64,000 bases of DNA from a virus: positions 1-64,000 of IMG/VR virus record IMGVR_UViG_3300005095_000015. One strand, written 5' to 3'. The stretch's first letter is position 1, and each line of letters starts with the position of its first letter. Position numbers and translations under genes: made by a program. Below the pieces are notes generated by a model. It was not told where the DNA came from and ran no database searches. It worked only from the letters and a program-made list of their open reading frames with translations. Below are positions 47,912 to 57,416 of this stretch, in pieces.

Positions 47912-49683
47912 TAAATCTAACTTCGTTATCATTTGAGAAGATAAAAGAAGACCTGCTTAACTACTTACAATCACGCCCTGACTATGAGAGGTGGAAAGAC
48001 TTTTTTGAATCCTCTACAGGTACGATATTGATCGAATTGCTTGCGGGGCTAGGTTCTTTTCTATCTCATCTGCTTACTGTTGGTAGAAGAGAGGCTTATC
48101 TATTTCCTGCTATGCTCAAGTCTTCAACAATAGCAATGGCACAGTTTCTTGGTTACTCAGCGTTTAGAGGTAAAAACTCAACAGCCACTCTTACCATTAC
48201 ACCTGAGTATACTACCTCCGTAGCTCGATTTTCCTCTATCGGAACTTACAATGATTATGATTTGGTTATTTTAAGTGATGTATTTTTGACAGAAGGACAG
48301 AGCCAAAATGTAGAAGTTGTAATAGGTAAGAAAGGTGAAGAGACTTTATCAATAGACACAAACGGTATTCATCGATTCTCTACCGCTTTTCTTAGTGAAG
48401 ATGTCCGTCTCTTGCTTGACGGAGCTGAAGTGGAGTTAGGTACTTCGTTTGAAGATTTACTCAACGATAAGTGGTTGCTTGTTACTAACCCTCTAGAAAG
48501 TGTCGATGCAGTATATCTCGGAGAGATTACAGGTACTCACGAGTTGACTTTAGAGTATATCTTGTTTGCTCAAGTAGATAGTATAGACATTTCAAAAGCT
48601 CAATGCTACTACGGTACGATAGAAAGCCTTGTTGATTTCACTCGATATCAATCACCCGAGTCAATCGATAAAATTAAATCAGTTGCTCCAGCATATCACG
48701 ATTTGCAAAAGGTAATAAGAAGTAGAGAGGATTATGTAAAGCTGGTTAAACAGTTATTACCAAACGCTGTTGATGTTGCAGGTAATGACCCTTCACCACC
48801 AGAAGTTCAAATCTCTTATGTATTAGAGGATGAGAGCTTGTTGAGTGACGATGACAAGACAAGTTTGCTTAACGAACTTGACAAGTACAGACCTTTCGGT
48901 TTACCTGTACCAACGATTGTTGATCCTAAGAAGTTGAACTCTGAAATCATAGCACAGCTGAAAGTTTATTCAGGTTCAAACATGGATGAAATCAAAAGCA
49001 CTGTTCAAAGCGTAGCTGGTTCTTTTAGTAAGAAACTCGGTATCACGGTGGATGTCGATGAGATTGAGTCAATGATCGAATCAGATAGTGCTGTTAAGGT
49101 GGCTAGGGTGCAGTGGAAAGTACTCGGTGAGTTTCTAGGCGCTGGTAGCACCGCAACTTCAACCTTCACTGTTAGGTTCCCTCCCGTGGTTAGTGGTAGT
49201 GATATGGTGTACATAGATGGAACTCCAGCTAAAGAGATTACTTCGAGCGTGACAGGAGAAGTGGTTGGTACTGGCAGCACAGCAGGAACTACTGTTTTTA
49301 CGGCTACTTTAGCTAATACCAACATCAAACCTAGCACAGTAACCGTTCACTATACCATAGGTACAACAAACTACACGGCAGCCGATGATGGAAACGGAAA
49401 CATAACAGGAACTTACTTGACAGGAACGATTAACTACACGACTGGTGACATTTCACTGACATTTTCCAGTGCTCCTGATGCTGGAACCAACATAACAGTT
49501 GACTATCTTTACTTTCCTTACTGGTACACAATGAACTACACGACAGGAGAGATCACCTTCAAATCTCCACCACCTGCTGGATCTTCTATAACTGCTGATT
49601 ACATAACAACTTTAAACGAGGCTCAGCTAGAGTGGAATGAGTACACAACGATGAGTTATCAAATCTCAGTTGAGGTCGTATAA
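47908..49683 (+). CDS. Baseplate wedge protein (gp6 / gpJ-like) with nested modules
   Basis: This 591-aa protein follows gp25, as do gp6 and P2 gpJ. Residues 1-400 are the wedge body, with ILIELLAGLGSFLSHL near residue 40. Residues 409-566 are beta modules: an outer copy in two halves (409-446 and 539-566) with an inner copy (449-533) inserted between them. The inner copy matches the modules in the capsid protein and a tailspike. The C-terminal 20 residues return to wedge-like sequence. The 17-base repeat copy 3 lies in its coding region. Confidence 0.78.
   Translation: MINLTSLSFEKIKEDLLNYLQSRPDYERWKDFFESSTGTILIELLAGLGSFLSHLLTVGRREAYLFPAMLKSSTIAMAQFLGYSAFRGKNSTATLTITPEYTTSVARFSSIGTYNDYDLVILSDVFLTEGQSQNVEVVIGKKGEETLSIDTNGIHRFSTAFLSEDVRLLLDGAEVELGTSFEDLLNDKWLLVTNPLESVDAVYLGEITGTHELTLEYILFAQVDSIDISKAQCYYGTIESLVDFTRYQSPESIDKIKSVAPAYHDLQKVIRSREDYVKLVKQLLPNAVDVAGNDPSPPEVQISYVLEDESLLSDDDKTSLLNELDKYRPFGLPVPTIVDPKKLNSEIIAQLKVYSGSNMDEIKSTVQSVAGSFSKKLGITVDVDEIESMIESDSAVKVARVQWKVLGEFLGAGSTATSTFTVRFPPVVSGSDMVYIDGTPAKEITSSVTGEVVGTGSTAGTTVFTATLANTNIKPSTVTVHYTIGTTNYTAADDGNGNITGTYLTGTINYTTGDISLTFSSAPDAGTNITVDYLYFPYWYTMNYTTGEITFKSPPPAGSSITADYITTLNEAQLEWNEYTTMSYQISVEVV
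48383..48399 (+). repeat. 17-base repeat CCGCTTTTCTTAGTGAA, copy 3 (intragenic)
   Basis: An exact copy of the two intergenic repeats at 24712 and 30797, here encoding TAFLSE of the baseplate protein. It may be a coincidence helped by common codons. Confidence 0.4.
49252..49506 (+). repeat. Shared beta-sandwich module, inner copy in the baseplate protein
   Basis: Residues 449-533: EVVGTGSTAGTTVF ... DDGNGNITGTYL ... GTINYTTGDISLTF ... APDAGTNITVDY. It is closest to the capsid copy. Confidence 0.72.
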
Positions 49684-49685
49684 AG

Positions 49686-50324
49686 ATGAAGAAGCCTTGC
49701 AAAGATTACCTTCCTGATTATTTGAAAGAGAACGATTTCTTTGTATTGATAACGGACTTACTTGACTGGCTATTTGATGAGGAGTTGAGTATCGAGAATC
49801 TATCCCCATCCGAAAAGTACAATCTCGATGTAACTGATGAGGACGGACTTAAAGAGATAATGGCTGAGCTTGGTTTTGATTACATCAGTGATGTGGTAAA
49901 TTTAACCAAAGAAGAGCTGAAAACTTTAGTTCAGCACACCTTTTTACTTCACTATCTTAAAGGAACTAGAACAGGACTTGAACTTGCCTTAAAACTACTT
50001 GGAATAGAACACACAGTTGAAGAGTGGTTTGAAATGGATCCTCCTGGTGATCCTTATACCTTTAACCTCGTCATTGATATGCCGCTTAACCAGGTGCCTG
50101 AGCAGGTGCTTGATAAGCTTAGAACATTCTTTCGCTCCTATGTGTTTCCAAAGTGGATCATGTTCCTCACTTGGTACGGAGATATAGCTCAGGTAAGCGG
50201 TGCTTTTGGTGGATTTTCAAAAACCGAAGTGAGTGCAGAGTTTACCAGTTACATACCAGTACCAAGTGGATGGTTAGGAACTAGTGTTACTTCAATACCT
50301 GTAACTTTCGAGGCTACTTTGTAG
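49686..50324 (+). CDS. Baseplate protein gpI-like (212 aa)
   Basis: LPDYLKENDFFVLITDLLDWL at the start, then HTFLLHYLKGTRTGLELALKLLGIEHTVEEW, match the P2 gpI/tail protein I pattern (a run of helices ending G-T-x-x-x-L-E-x-x-L). It usually connects the wedge to tail fibres. It is the last baseplate gene before fibre genes. Confidence 0.75.
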   Translation: MKKPCKDYLPDYLKENDFFVLITDLLDWLFDEELSIENLSPSEKYNLDVTDEDGLKEIMAELGFDYISDVVNLTKEELKTLVQHTFLLHYLKGTRTGLELALKLLGIEHTVEEWFEMDPPGDPYTFNLVIDMPLNQVPEQVLDKLRTFFRSYVFPKWIMFLTWYGDIAQVSGAFGGFSKTEVSAEFTSYIPVPSGWLGTSVTSIPVTFEATL

Positions 50325-50337
50325 GAGGTAGGCTGAT

Positions 50338-51366
50338 ATGGCAATCATAGGAATAATCACAAACGCAGGACTTGAAGCTGCTCAGAAGGCTGCAACTAAC
50401 GAAGGTTGGTACCTAAAACCAGTAAAGTTTAGCGTGAGTGAGCTGTCTGGTACTTTGGATCCGTCAAGAACTGAACCTTACACTGAATGGTACAGCGGAC
50501 CTGTATCACCACCAACAATCCGTTCAGCTTCTTACATAGAATTTCCTTGCCACATACCACCTGATGCAAGCACTAGCAGTAAGAACATAGCCGAGATTTA
50601 TCTCTGGGTAGAAGATCCCGAGAATGCTGGTCAGTACATACTGTTCGGTATAGGACAACCAGATAATCCGATTCCTTACTATCCTGACTCAGATATTACG
50701 CTTAGATTGAGCATCATCATTCAAAATGTTAACCTTACTGAACTCTTTGAATTTAAGTACAGCCAGGCTTACGAAATCTCTGAGCACAATTCTGATCTTT
50801 ATGCTCATCCAGATATTCAAGACGCACTTGAGAAGGCAGGAATCTATGTAAGACCAGATAAGGATTTTAAGTACGCTGGGCAGTACTGGGATCAGTATGC
50901 AGTGTTCGATAGTACAGTATCCGACGGTGATGTTGTTTACAAAGGAAATGACGGAAAGTATTACCCAGCACTTGCTGATGGTAGTGAGAAGTCAAATGTA
51001 GTTGGTGTCGCTGATTTGAATAGAGGGTTGGTCATAGTTCAGGGGCTTATCCAGACCGCTTATACAACTTATCCAGCCAATGCAATGGTTTATCTCTCTG
51101 ACACTCAGCCAGGCAGACTTACGACGGAACAGACAATTGTACCAATCGGTGTTTGCCTTGGCAATGGAGTGATCCTGGTTGCTGGTAGGGGCGGGGGCGG
51201 TGGATCGATAGGTTTGCCTTACAGGACAAAACTTAGCTTGACTTCCAAGTTCACTGTACCAAGTGACTACGGCTGTGTTGTTCCAGATAGGTTTGTGGTT
51301 GATACTGGCGGTGAGCTAATTGTAGAAGATGGTGGCGTGTTTATAGTAGTTGATAACGAAGTGTAA
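50338..51366 (+). CDS. Tail fibre / collar-type adhesin (342 aa)
   Basis: Residues 1-145 resemble the conserved N-terminal fibre domain of P2 gpH-like proteins (MAIIGIITNAGLEAAQKAA and LYLWVEDPE-like beta segments). Residues 190-275 repeat short beta motifs. GRGGGGGSIGLPY links to a short C-terminal tip. GTAGGAGGTAGGCTGAT precedes the ATG. It probably anchors the tailspikes to the baseplate. Confidence 0.65.
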   Translation: MAIIGIITNAGLEAAQKAATNEGWYLKPVKFSVSELSGTLDPSRTEPYTEWYSGPVSPPTIRSASYIEFPCHIPPDASTSSKNIAEIYLWVEDPENAGQYILFGIGQPDNPIPYYPDSDITLRLSIIIQNVNLTELFEFKYSQAYEISEHNSDLYAHPDIQDALEKAGIYVRPDKDFKYAGQYWDQYAVFDSTVSDGDVVYKGNDGKYYPALADGSEKSNVVGVADLNRGLVIVQGLIQTAYTTYPANAMVYLSDTQPGRLTTEQTIVPIGVCLGNGVILVAGRGGGGGSIGLPYRTKLSLTSKFTVPSDYGCVVPDRFVVDTGGELIVEDGGVFIVVDNEV

Positions 51367-51385
51367 AGGTAGGAGGTGCTAAGAT

Positions 51386-53515
51386 ATGAGCACTTTAAAG
51401 GATAATCAGCTTTTAGTCCAAGATGTTATAACTAAAGGTATTGTGAGAGACATCAGAGCATACAATGGGTCTTTAACCGATGCTATAGCTGATATAGGTA
51501 GTGATGAGGTAACTCTACTCATCTCTGAGCCTATTACGGTCAATCAGGATTTGACTGTACCTGAGAATATATGTTTGAAAGTATTGAAAGGCTGTCCCAT
51601 TACAGTTGGGGTTAAAGCTCAGGCAAACGAAGTTATAGGTACAGGAAGCACAGCAGGTACTACATCCTTCAGTACCACCTTAAGTGATCCGCCTGTTGTT
51701 TGGAAATCGGTAACAGTGTCTTGGATAAGTGGAGGTGTAAGCTATACAGCAACTGATGATGGTAAAGGAAATATCAGCTCTCCCTATGTAAGTGGAACTA
51801 TTGACTATGATTCAGGAGCAATCTCTCTCACTTTTAGCACTGTTGCAGTTCCTGATGCAGGAACTAATATAATGTGTACTTATACTCCTGCTCATGTACT
51901 GACTATCAATGGAGCAATAGAAGCTGGACTGTGGCAGATATTCGACGGTCAAGGCAAAGTTACCGGCAATCCAAAGATCGAAGCCGTTTATCCAGAGTGG
52001 TTTGGAGCTAAGGGGGATGGGATGACGGATGATGCTCCTGCAATACAGAAAGCTATAGATTTTTGTGCGCAAAATCAAAAGGCTAAAGGCAGTTGTATTA
52101 AGCTTTCACGAAACCATTATAGGATAACTTCAAATATTTGTGTAAAAACCGATAATGTAACGATTGAAGGAGAAGGAGGCGGAAACTGGCAGAGCTCGGA
52201 TATCAACAATTTTGACTCTGCCGAGACTGTTATTGAGTACACTGGTGCAGATTACGCTTTTGTATGCGGAGACAACAGTGGAAGGACTTTCAGTGGTATA
52301 TGTTTTAGAGGTTTTAAGCTACTTTTGACGGGTGGGGGAGGTGGGATAAACTATGTTCGGTTATGTCATGGTAATTGCAATGTCGAAAATGTAGCTTTTT
52401 ATGGAAATGACGCTACTCCTTATTCGGGAGTTGGTATACGATATGGTGATATGTGTCAAAGTAATAGGGTTATAAACTGTTCTTTTTGGTATCTTGACTA
52501 TGGCGTATACCTTTATGGGTTGAATGACAATTTGGTCTTCATTGGTAATAAATTTATAAGGACAGGGACAGCTGGAATAAAACTTGGTGATTCAGCTTCT
52601 ACTTATACTGCTGGCAACAGTTTTCTTATTATAGGGAATCATTTTGGTAAGAATGGTAAAGCGGGAGTTTGGGTGTTCAAGAGCCCAAAGCCTGTTGCTA
52701 TCATAGGAAACTACTTTGAGAACTCAACAGACCTTGATGAAAGAGCGATAATAGTAGGGGATACTGGATACACAGCCTACTCTGTTGAGATAAGAGGGAA
52801 TGTTATATCGGGCTCTGGAATTTCAAATTATGGAATAGAATTGATAAATGTTGATGGTTGTGTGATCGAAAGCAACGCTCACATGGCGTATCTTGCGAAG
52901 TTTATACTTGTGTCTGGAGGGTCTGATGTAAGAAATGTTGTAGTAAGAAATAATTCTCGATTTTCTGGGAGTTATGGAGATTTGTCTGCCTATGATGGAG
53001 TTGTTGAATGGAAACCGAGCTCTACGAGTAATACTATCTATCTGAATACTCTAGGAGCAATTGTTTTAGCTGCAAGAGTGACGGGGAATAGCAACAACAA
53101 CTTTGCTGTTACTGCTGATGGTAAGTTAGAATGGGGGGATGGTATTAATCCTTTAGATATCGTTCTCTATAGGGCTGCTACAAAAAGACTGAACTTAATT
53201 GGGCACTTGCGAACGGAAGGGGGGGCTTTTTCTTCTGTGATTCAAACTTTTGTTGACGGAGATACTACCCCAAGTGTGGCCAATTCTAATGTATTTAGGA
53301 CAGCAAATACTTCAGCGACTTCAATTATACAGTTCGATGACGGTATAGATGGTCAAGAAATAACAGTTATTTTTGGCGATTCTAACACCACTATCGTTCA
53401 CAACAGTACAGCTGCTACTTATCCTATCTTGCTTAAAGGAGGCGTAAGTATTACACCTTCTACTAATACAGCTATAAAGTTTGTTTTCAGTGGAAACCGT
53501 TGGATAGAAGTGTAA
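51386..53515 (+). CDS. Tailspike 1, beta-helix, with inserted module
   Basis: This 709-aa protein is a likely receptor-binding or polysaccharide-cleaving spike. The N-terminal head (VPENICLKVLKGC at 59-70) is interrupted at residues 82-168 by the shared beta-sandwich, then resumes with LTINGAIEAGLWQIFDG and the pectate-lyase-3 motif PEWFGAKGDGMTDDAPAI near residue 200. A long right-handed beta-helix follows. The C-terminal 95 residues (DGDTTPSVANSN to the end) are shared with tailspike 3. Tailspike 2, at 53531, lacks the insertion. Confidence 0.78.
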   Translation: MSTLKDNQLLVQDVITKGIVRDIRAYNGSLTDAIADIGSDEVTLLISEPITVNQDLTVPENICLKVLKGCPITVGVKAQANEVIGTGSTAGTTSFSTTLSDPPVVWKSVTVSWISGGVSYTATDDGKGNISSPYVSGTIDYDSGAISLTFSTVAVPDAGTNIMCTYTPAHVLTINGAIEAGLWQIFDGQGKVTGNPKIEAVYPEWFGAKGDGMTDDAPAIQKAIDFCAQNQKAKGSCIKLSRNHYRITSNICVKTDNVTIEGEGGGNWQSSDINNFDSAETVIEYTGADYAFVCGDNSGRTFSGICFRGFKLLLTGGGGGINYVRLCHGNCNVENVAFYGNDATPYSGVGIRYGDMCQSNRVINCSFWYLDYGVYLYGLNDNLVFIGNKFIRTGTAGIKLGDSASTYTAGNSFLIIGNHFGKNGKAGVWVFKSPKPVAIIGNYFENSTDLDERAIIVGDTGYTAYSVEIRGNVISGSGISNYGIELINVDGCVIESNAHMAYLAKFILVSGGSDVRNVVVRNNSRFSGSYGDLSAYDGVVEWKPSSTSNTIYLNTLGAIVLAARVTGNSNNNFAVTADGKLEWGDGINPLDIVLYRAATKRLNLIGHLRTEGGAFSSVIQTFVDGDTTPSVANSNVFRTANTSATSIIQFDDGIDGQEITVIFGDSNTTIVHNSTAATYPILLKGGVSITPSTNTAIKFVFSGNRWIEV
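51629..51889 (+). repeat. Shared beta-sandwich module, copy in tailspike 1
   Basis: Residues 82-168: EVIGTGSTAGTTSF ... GTIDYDSGAISLTF ... DAGTNIMCTY. Inserted in the spike head between the LKVLKGC and LTINGAI segments. Confidence 0.7.
51989..52042 (+). repeat. 54-base identity with tailspike 3, copy 1
   Basis: The stretch encoding PEWFGAKGDGMTDDAPA is base-for-base identical to 59716-59769. Flanking sequence diverges, so recent gene conversion or recombination between tailspike genes is likely. Confidence 0.85.
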
Positions 53516-53530
53516 AGGAGGTAACTAACC

Positions 53531-55420
53531 ATGTCAGTAAAAATAACCTCTGACTACATCAGCACTCCAAACATCATCGATATCCGCCAGTACAGCACCT
53601 TATCCGAAGCTCTAACCCTCATAGGTTCCAACGAAGTTACCCTGCTTATTGCTGAGCCTTTTACAGTAGAGGAGAATGCAACAGTTCCTGAAAATATTTG
53701 TCTGAAGTTTACCAAGGGTGGAAAGCTTGTAATCAGTGCTGGATATACAGTTACAATAAATGGCGGGATTGAAGCTGGATTGTGGCAAATATTTGATGGA
53801 GATGGAAAGGTAACAGGTTCACCTAAAATCGAAGCTGTTTATCCAGAATGGTTCGGTGCAGTTGGTAATGGAGTTACGGATGATACATCCGCTTTTAACA
53901 AAGCAATTGATTTCGCTAAGACTTGTAATTTTGCTAAAGTTGAGTTAAGCGAAGCAGTTTATGTAGTGAGTAGTACACTATCACCATTGAATAATTCCTT
54001 TAATTCAATATCAATCGTGGGTAGAGGAAGATCGACAACTATAGATGGATCTGCAATTGGAAGTGAAGTTCCAATCTTTCAGCTAGTAGGAGGTTCCGGT
54101 GTCGTGACTTTGGGGTATATACAAGATCTTACAATCAAAGGAAGTGGAGCGGAAATAGGAATTGAAAATAAAGGATGTTGTGGTTTCAAATTTTACAGAG
54201 TAACTTTCAAAGGTCTTAAATATGGTATAGTATTCAGCAACGATATCGCTGCTGGAACATTCACAGAATATTCAGTTGCAGAGGAGTGTTCTTTCGAGTC
54301 AGATGTAGAAACAGCTGTCTTTTATAAGAGAGGAGCTGGTGATCCTAGCTTTCATGGTAGTGGTCTTAGAAAGTGCACGATAAATAATGGAGACACAATA
54401 ACAGCTCCTTCGATACGGATAGGGGATGCTATCGATACAGGTATTGTTTTGTATAACGCACCGTTGGACTTTCAAGTATGGACTCGCAATACTTATAATA
54501 TTATTGAAGCAAACGCATCTTTGATAACTACTTACGGAACAATTACAATAGAAAGATTCAATGGTACACCAACTCTTTGTAGTGGAACAACAATACACCA
54601 TGCAGGAGATGTATTGTTATGGGGTTCCACAGAAGGTGTGAAACTGGGGGATTTTGTCTTATGTGATCGACTTTGGACAAATTCAGACGGATCAATCAAC
54701 GCATTTGAAAAAACTACAAATTACTATGCAGAAACAAATGCTAATGAAAGTGTAACTTTATGTAAAGTAGACGAAGAAGGTAGTTTAATTTTTGTTCATT
54801 TAATTTCCAACAATTACGACAAAAAGTATTTGATTTGTGCTCACAAAGATAACTATGGTGGGGTTGGTGATGCTGGTTTCTTTCACGAAACAGTAACAGC
54901 CTTTGGTAGTGGGAGTGCAGTGGCCAGTAGCACTGTTGATACAACAATACACGAATTTTTTCTATCTCAACCAGCAATCTTGCAGCGAATAGATGCTTAC
55001 TTTCAATCTGCTTTTGCTCAGTATAATACGGCAGATTCAGCAGAGATTTTGATATTAAAAGGAACATCTGAAGTTGCATCACTCTCTTTGACACCAGGAA
55101 GCAAATATAATGCAAGTTGGGTGAATGTTGATCTTTCTACAGGAACTTACCAAATTGTTATTCGTGTAACATCTGCTGGAACAACTGCAGCAACACCTCC
55201 ACAATCAGGGAACATAACTCTTCGTTTAGTTCATCCTTACATTACACTTAATTCGTTTGATGTTGCAGGCTTAGGAGATCCCACTTTTAGCATAGACAGC
55301 GCAGGAAATCTGATAGTATCAAACCCAAACTGGGCAACTACCGCTGTCAATGTTTCTATCCGTGTAGTAAAAATAGGTACTATGCGTACTCCTTATTTTA
55401 ATAATTTTGTACAACAGTAG
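53531..55420 (+). CDS. Tailspike 2, beta-helix, without module
   Basis: This 629-aa spike shares its head with tailspikes 1 and 3 (VPENICLKFTKGG, then directly VTINGGIEAGLWQIFDGDGKVTGSPKIEAVYPEWFGA). No beta-sandwich is inserted. The beta-helix body is distinct. The C-terminal 180 residues include a jelly-roll-like beta domain (STVDTTIHEFFLSQPAIL ... YQIVIRVTSAG) not found in the other two. AAAGGAGGTAACTAACC precedes ATG 53531. Confidence 0.75.
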   Translation: MSVKITSDYISTPNIIDIRQYSTLSEALTLIGSNEVTLLIAEPFTVEENATVPENICLKFTKGGKLVISAGYTVTINGGIEAGLWQIFDGDGKVTGSPKIEAVYPEWFGAVGNGVTDDTSAFNKAIDFAKTCNFAKVELSEAVYVVSSTLSPLNNSFNSISIVGRGRSTTIDGSAIGSEVPIFQLVGGSGVVTLGYIQDLTIKGSGAEIGIENKGCCGFKFYRVTFKGLKYGIVFSNDIAAGTFTEYSVAEECSFESDVETAVFYKRGAGDPSFHGSGLRKCTINNGDTITAPSIRIGDAIDTGIVLYNAPLDFQVWTRNTYNIIEANASLITTYGTITIERFNGTPTLCSGTTIHHAGDVLLWGSTEGVKLGDFVLCDRLWTNSDGSINAFEKTTNYYAETNANESVTLCKVDEEGSLIFVHLISNNYDKKYLICAHKDNYGGVGDAGFFHETVTAFGSGSAVASSTVDTTIHEFFLSQPAILQRIDAYFQSAFAQYNTADSAEILILKGTSEVASLSLTPGSKYNASWVNVDLSTGTYQIVIRVTSAGTTAATPPQSGNITLRLVHPYITLNSFDVAGLGDPTFSIDSAGNLIVSNPNWATTAVNVSIRVVKIGTMRTPYFNNFVQQ

Positions 55421-55433
55421 GAGGTAACTAACC

Positions 55434-56018
55434 ATGAAACCGCTTTGGTCTGATTGGCGTAAAGTTGGCTTTTCTTTGATGAGATGGGGAATTAACATTG
55501 CCAAGCCTTTACTTACAAACAACCAATTTTGGCTACTTGAAACAGTAACCTCCGATACTCAGCTTGAGCTTGCAAGGAAGCTTACCATCACTCAAGTTAC
55601 CGCAAACGAACTTTCACAGCTCACCAAGCGGCAGCTAAATGTTGAGGCTTGGTGTTGGGATAGTAAGTATAACTGTATTAAACTAACCGATTTTCAGGCA
55701 ATCATAGCTTCCGACTTTACCAACCGAATGAAATGGCTCGCTGAGACCTGGGATTGTGATAACTTCGCATCATTATTCTCCTCACTTATGAGCCTTATCT
55801 ACAACTTCAATGGAGCAGGCATAGCACTTGGAGCTGTTGTAAATAAGCAAACGAAACAGATAGAAGGTTACCATGCCTACAACTGCGTGATACTTGACAC
55901 TAACAACACCAAGAAACTCTATCTCTACGAACCACAAGCCGACATACTTAAGCCAGCAGCAAAAGAAACAGACATGGAATGGGGTGTTTATAGAACCGAT
56001 TTAGTTATCTATCACTAA
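55434..56018 (+). CDS. Papain/transglutaminase-like fold protein in the tailspike locus
   Basis: The 194-aa protein has WDCDNFASLF near residue 108 (Cys), GYHAYNCVIL near 148 (His) and LYLYEPQ near 165, the order of a cysteine-protease-like triad seen in lectin-associated and transglutaminase-like families. It may act on a cell-surface polymer or be an inactive structural fold. AGGAGGTAACTAACC before the ATG matches the tailspike 2 leader almost exactly, hinting at co-regulation. Confidence 0.5.
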   Translation: MKPLWSDWRKVGFSLMRWGINIAKPLLTNNQFWLLETVTSDTQLELARKLTITQVTANELSQLTKRQLNVEAWCWDSKYNCIKLTDFQAIIASDFTNRMKWLAETWDCDNFASLFSSLMSLIYNFNGAGIALGAVVNKQTKQIEGYHAYNCVILDTNNTKKLYLYEPQADILKPAAKETDMEWGVYRTDLVIYH

Positions 56019-56028
56019 GGAACCAAAG

Positions 56029-56700
56029 ATGACAACCTTCATCATTCTAGGTTTACATAGAAGTGGCACCTCGCTGACAGCTTGCTTGTTGCATCATCTA
56101 GGTGTTCATCTAGGTGACACCCTCATCGGTGCTAATGAAGGTAACCCCAAGGGACATTATGAAAATATTGACATAACTCTTACCCACGAAGAGTGGTTGA
56201 GAGAGCTTGGCGGTTCTTGGTGCGAGGTGCCCTCTGTTGCTAAGGTTTGTAATAGCCTGGAGCGATTTGTTCCAAAGGCAAAGGAATTGGTTGAAAAACA
56301 TAAGAAGGATGGGTTATGGGGATGGAAAGATCCAAGGAACACTATCTTTTTACCTGTTTACTTAGAACTCTATCAGCAAGGACTTTTAGGGAATCTAAAG
56401 GTAATGGTCTGTACACGCAACTTTGTTTCTGCAGCAAGGTCAGTTTGTATAAGAGATAAATTTGATCAGCAAAAAGCATTCAAAGTTGTGTTTGCTTACC
56501 TCGAACACCTACAACATAACTTAAATCTGCTTTTCTTAGAAAAGATACCAGTGTTGTTTGTTGAATTTGAAAAGTACTTCAATCCAAAGTTTGCCAGAAG
56601 TCAGGTAGAAGAGATTGTGAGGTTTGTGTTAGGAAGACGGGATGTACAGCTTACTGATAAACTACTAACCTTGATTGATCCTACTCTCTGGAGGAGTTAA
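56029..56700 (+). CDS. Sulfotransferase-family protein
   Basis: MTTFIILGLHRSGTSLTACLLHHLGVHLG carries the 5'-phosphosulfate-binding loop (RSGTS) of sulfotransferases, which take sulfate from PAPS. VMVCTRNFVSAARSVCIRDK near residue 125 matches the 3'-phosphate-binding segment, and LFVEFEKYF fits a later conserved part. It heads a block of glycosyltransferase genes, so sulfation of a glycan on the virion or host surface is plausible. The stop overlaps the next start by a base. Confidence 0.7.
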   Translation: MTTFIILGLHRSGTSLTACLLHHLGVHLGDTLIGANEGNPKGHYENIDITLTHEEWLRELGGSWCEVPSVAKVCNSLERFVPKAKELVEKHKKDGLWGWKDPRNTIFLPVYLELYQQGLLGNLKVMVCTRNFVSAARSVCIRDKFDQQKAFKVVFAYLEHLQHNLNLLFLEKIPVLFVEFEKYFNPKFARSQVEEIVRFVLGRRDVQLTDKLLTLIDPTLWRS

Positions 56701-57416
56701 TGGATAAGGTAAGAGTGGTAATACCTACTGCTTTCAAGCATGAAAATGTTAGCTATGCAATACATTCCTTCATTGACCATAATGCACCTTGGATTGATAG
56801 CTTAGAAGTAGTGAACAGGGGAACATTTGCTGAGAACTGCAATTACGGAGCTGAGAAGTGTAGAGCTCCTTGGTTGCTTTTTCTAAACGACGACACTTAT
56901 ACGAGAAACTCTATCCTGAAGTTGATGCTAGACACCGCTAAGCAGTTTGATGCTCAAGTTGTAGGTGCTTATTTACAGTTCCCTGATGGTTCAATCCAAC
57001 ACTACGGAGTGTATTACACAGACGCTGGTTTACCTTTTCACTTGTTTTACAAACAGTACTTAGAAAGTGCTCTGCATTTTGGTGTGAAGCCTAGATTGGA
57101 ACCACACCTTGTTCCTTCTGTCACTGGAGCTTGCATCCTGATTAGAACTGAGCTTTTCTTTGACCTTGGTGGATTTGACACAGTATTTGTTAACGGATTT
57201 GAAGATGTAGATTTTAATCTAAAAGCCTTAAATGTTGGAGCAAAGATAGCTCTTTGCACAGAGACAAGTATTGTGCATTACGAGAAGGTTTCAAGGGGCG
57301 ACCCGAATAAAAAGAACAAAATGGATAACAGATTCCATGAGAACTTAAAGCTATTGACAAATAGATGGGACAGAAATAAGGTTCGTAGACTTGTCAAGGA
57401 GTATCAACCGTGGTAA
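56700..57416 (+). CDS. Family-2-type glycosyltransferase
   Basis: This 238-aa GT-A enzyme has VRVVIPTAFKHENVSYAI at the start, FLNDDTYTRNSIL near 65 (metal-binding NDD) and GGFDTVFVNGFEDVDFNLKALNVGAKI near 160, closely matching rhamnosyl-type GT2 enzymes. It lacks a membrane segment, so it is probably cytoplasmic. It may glycosylate virion proteins or the host glycan. Confidence 0.8.
   Translation: MDKVRVVIPTAFKHENVSYAIHSFIDHNAPWIDSLEVVNRGTFAENCNYGAEKCRAPWLLFLNDDTYTRNSILKLMLDTAKQFDAQVVGAYLQFPDGSIQHYGVYYTDAGLPFHLFYKQYLESALHFGVKPRLEPHLVPSVTGACILIRTELFFDLGGFDTVFVNGFEDVDFNLKALNVGAKIALCTETSIVHYEKVSRGDPNKKNKMDNRFHENLKLLTNRWDRNKVRRLVKEYQPW

Noticed and set aside
56531-56541. Fourth copy of the 17-base repeat
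   Set aside because: Only GCTTTTCTTAG matches (11 bases), explained by common Phe-Leu codons.
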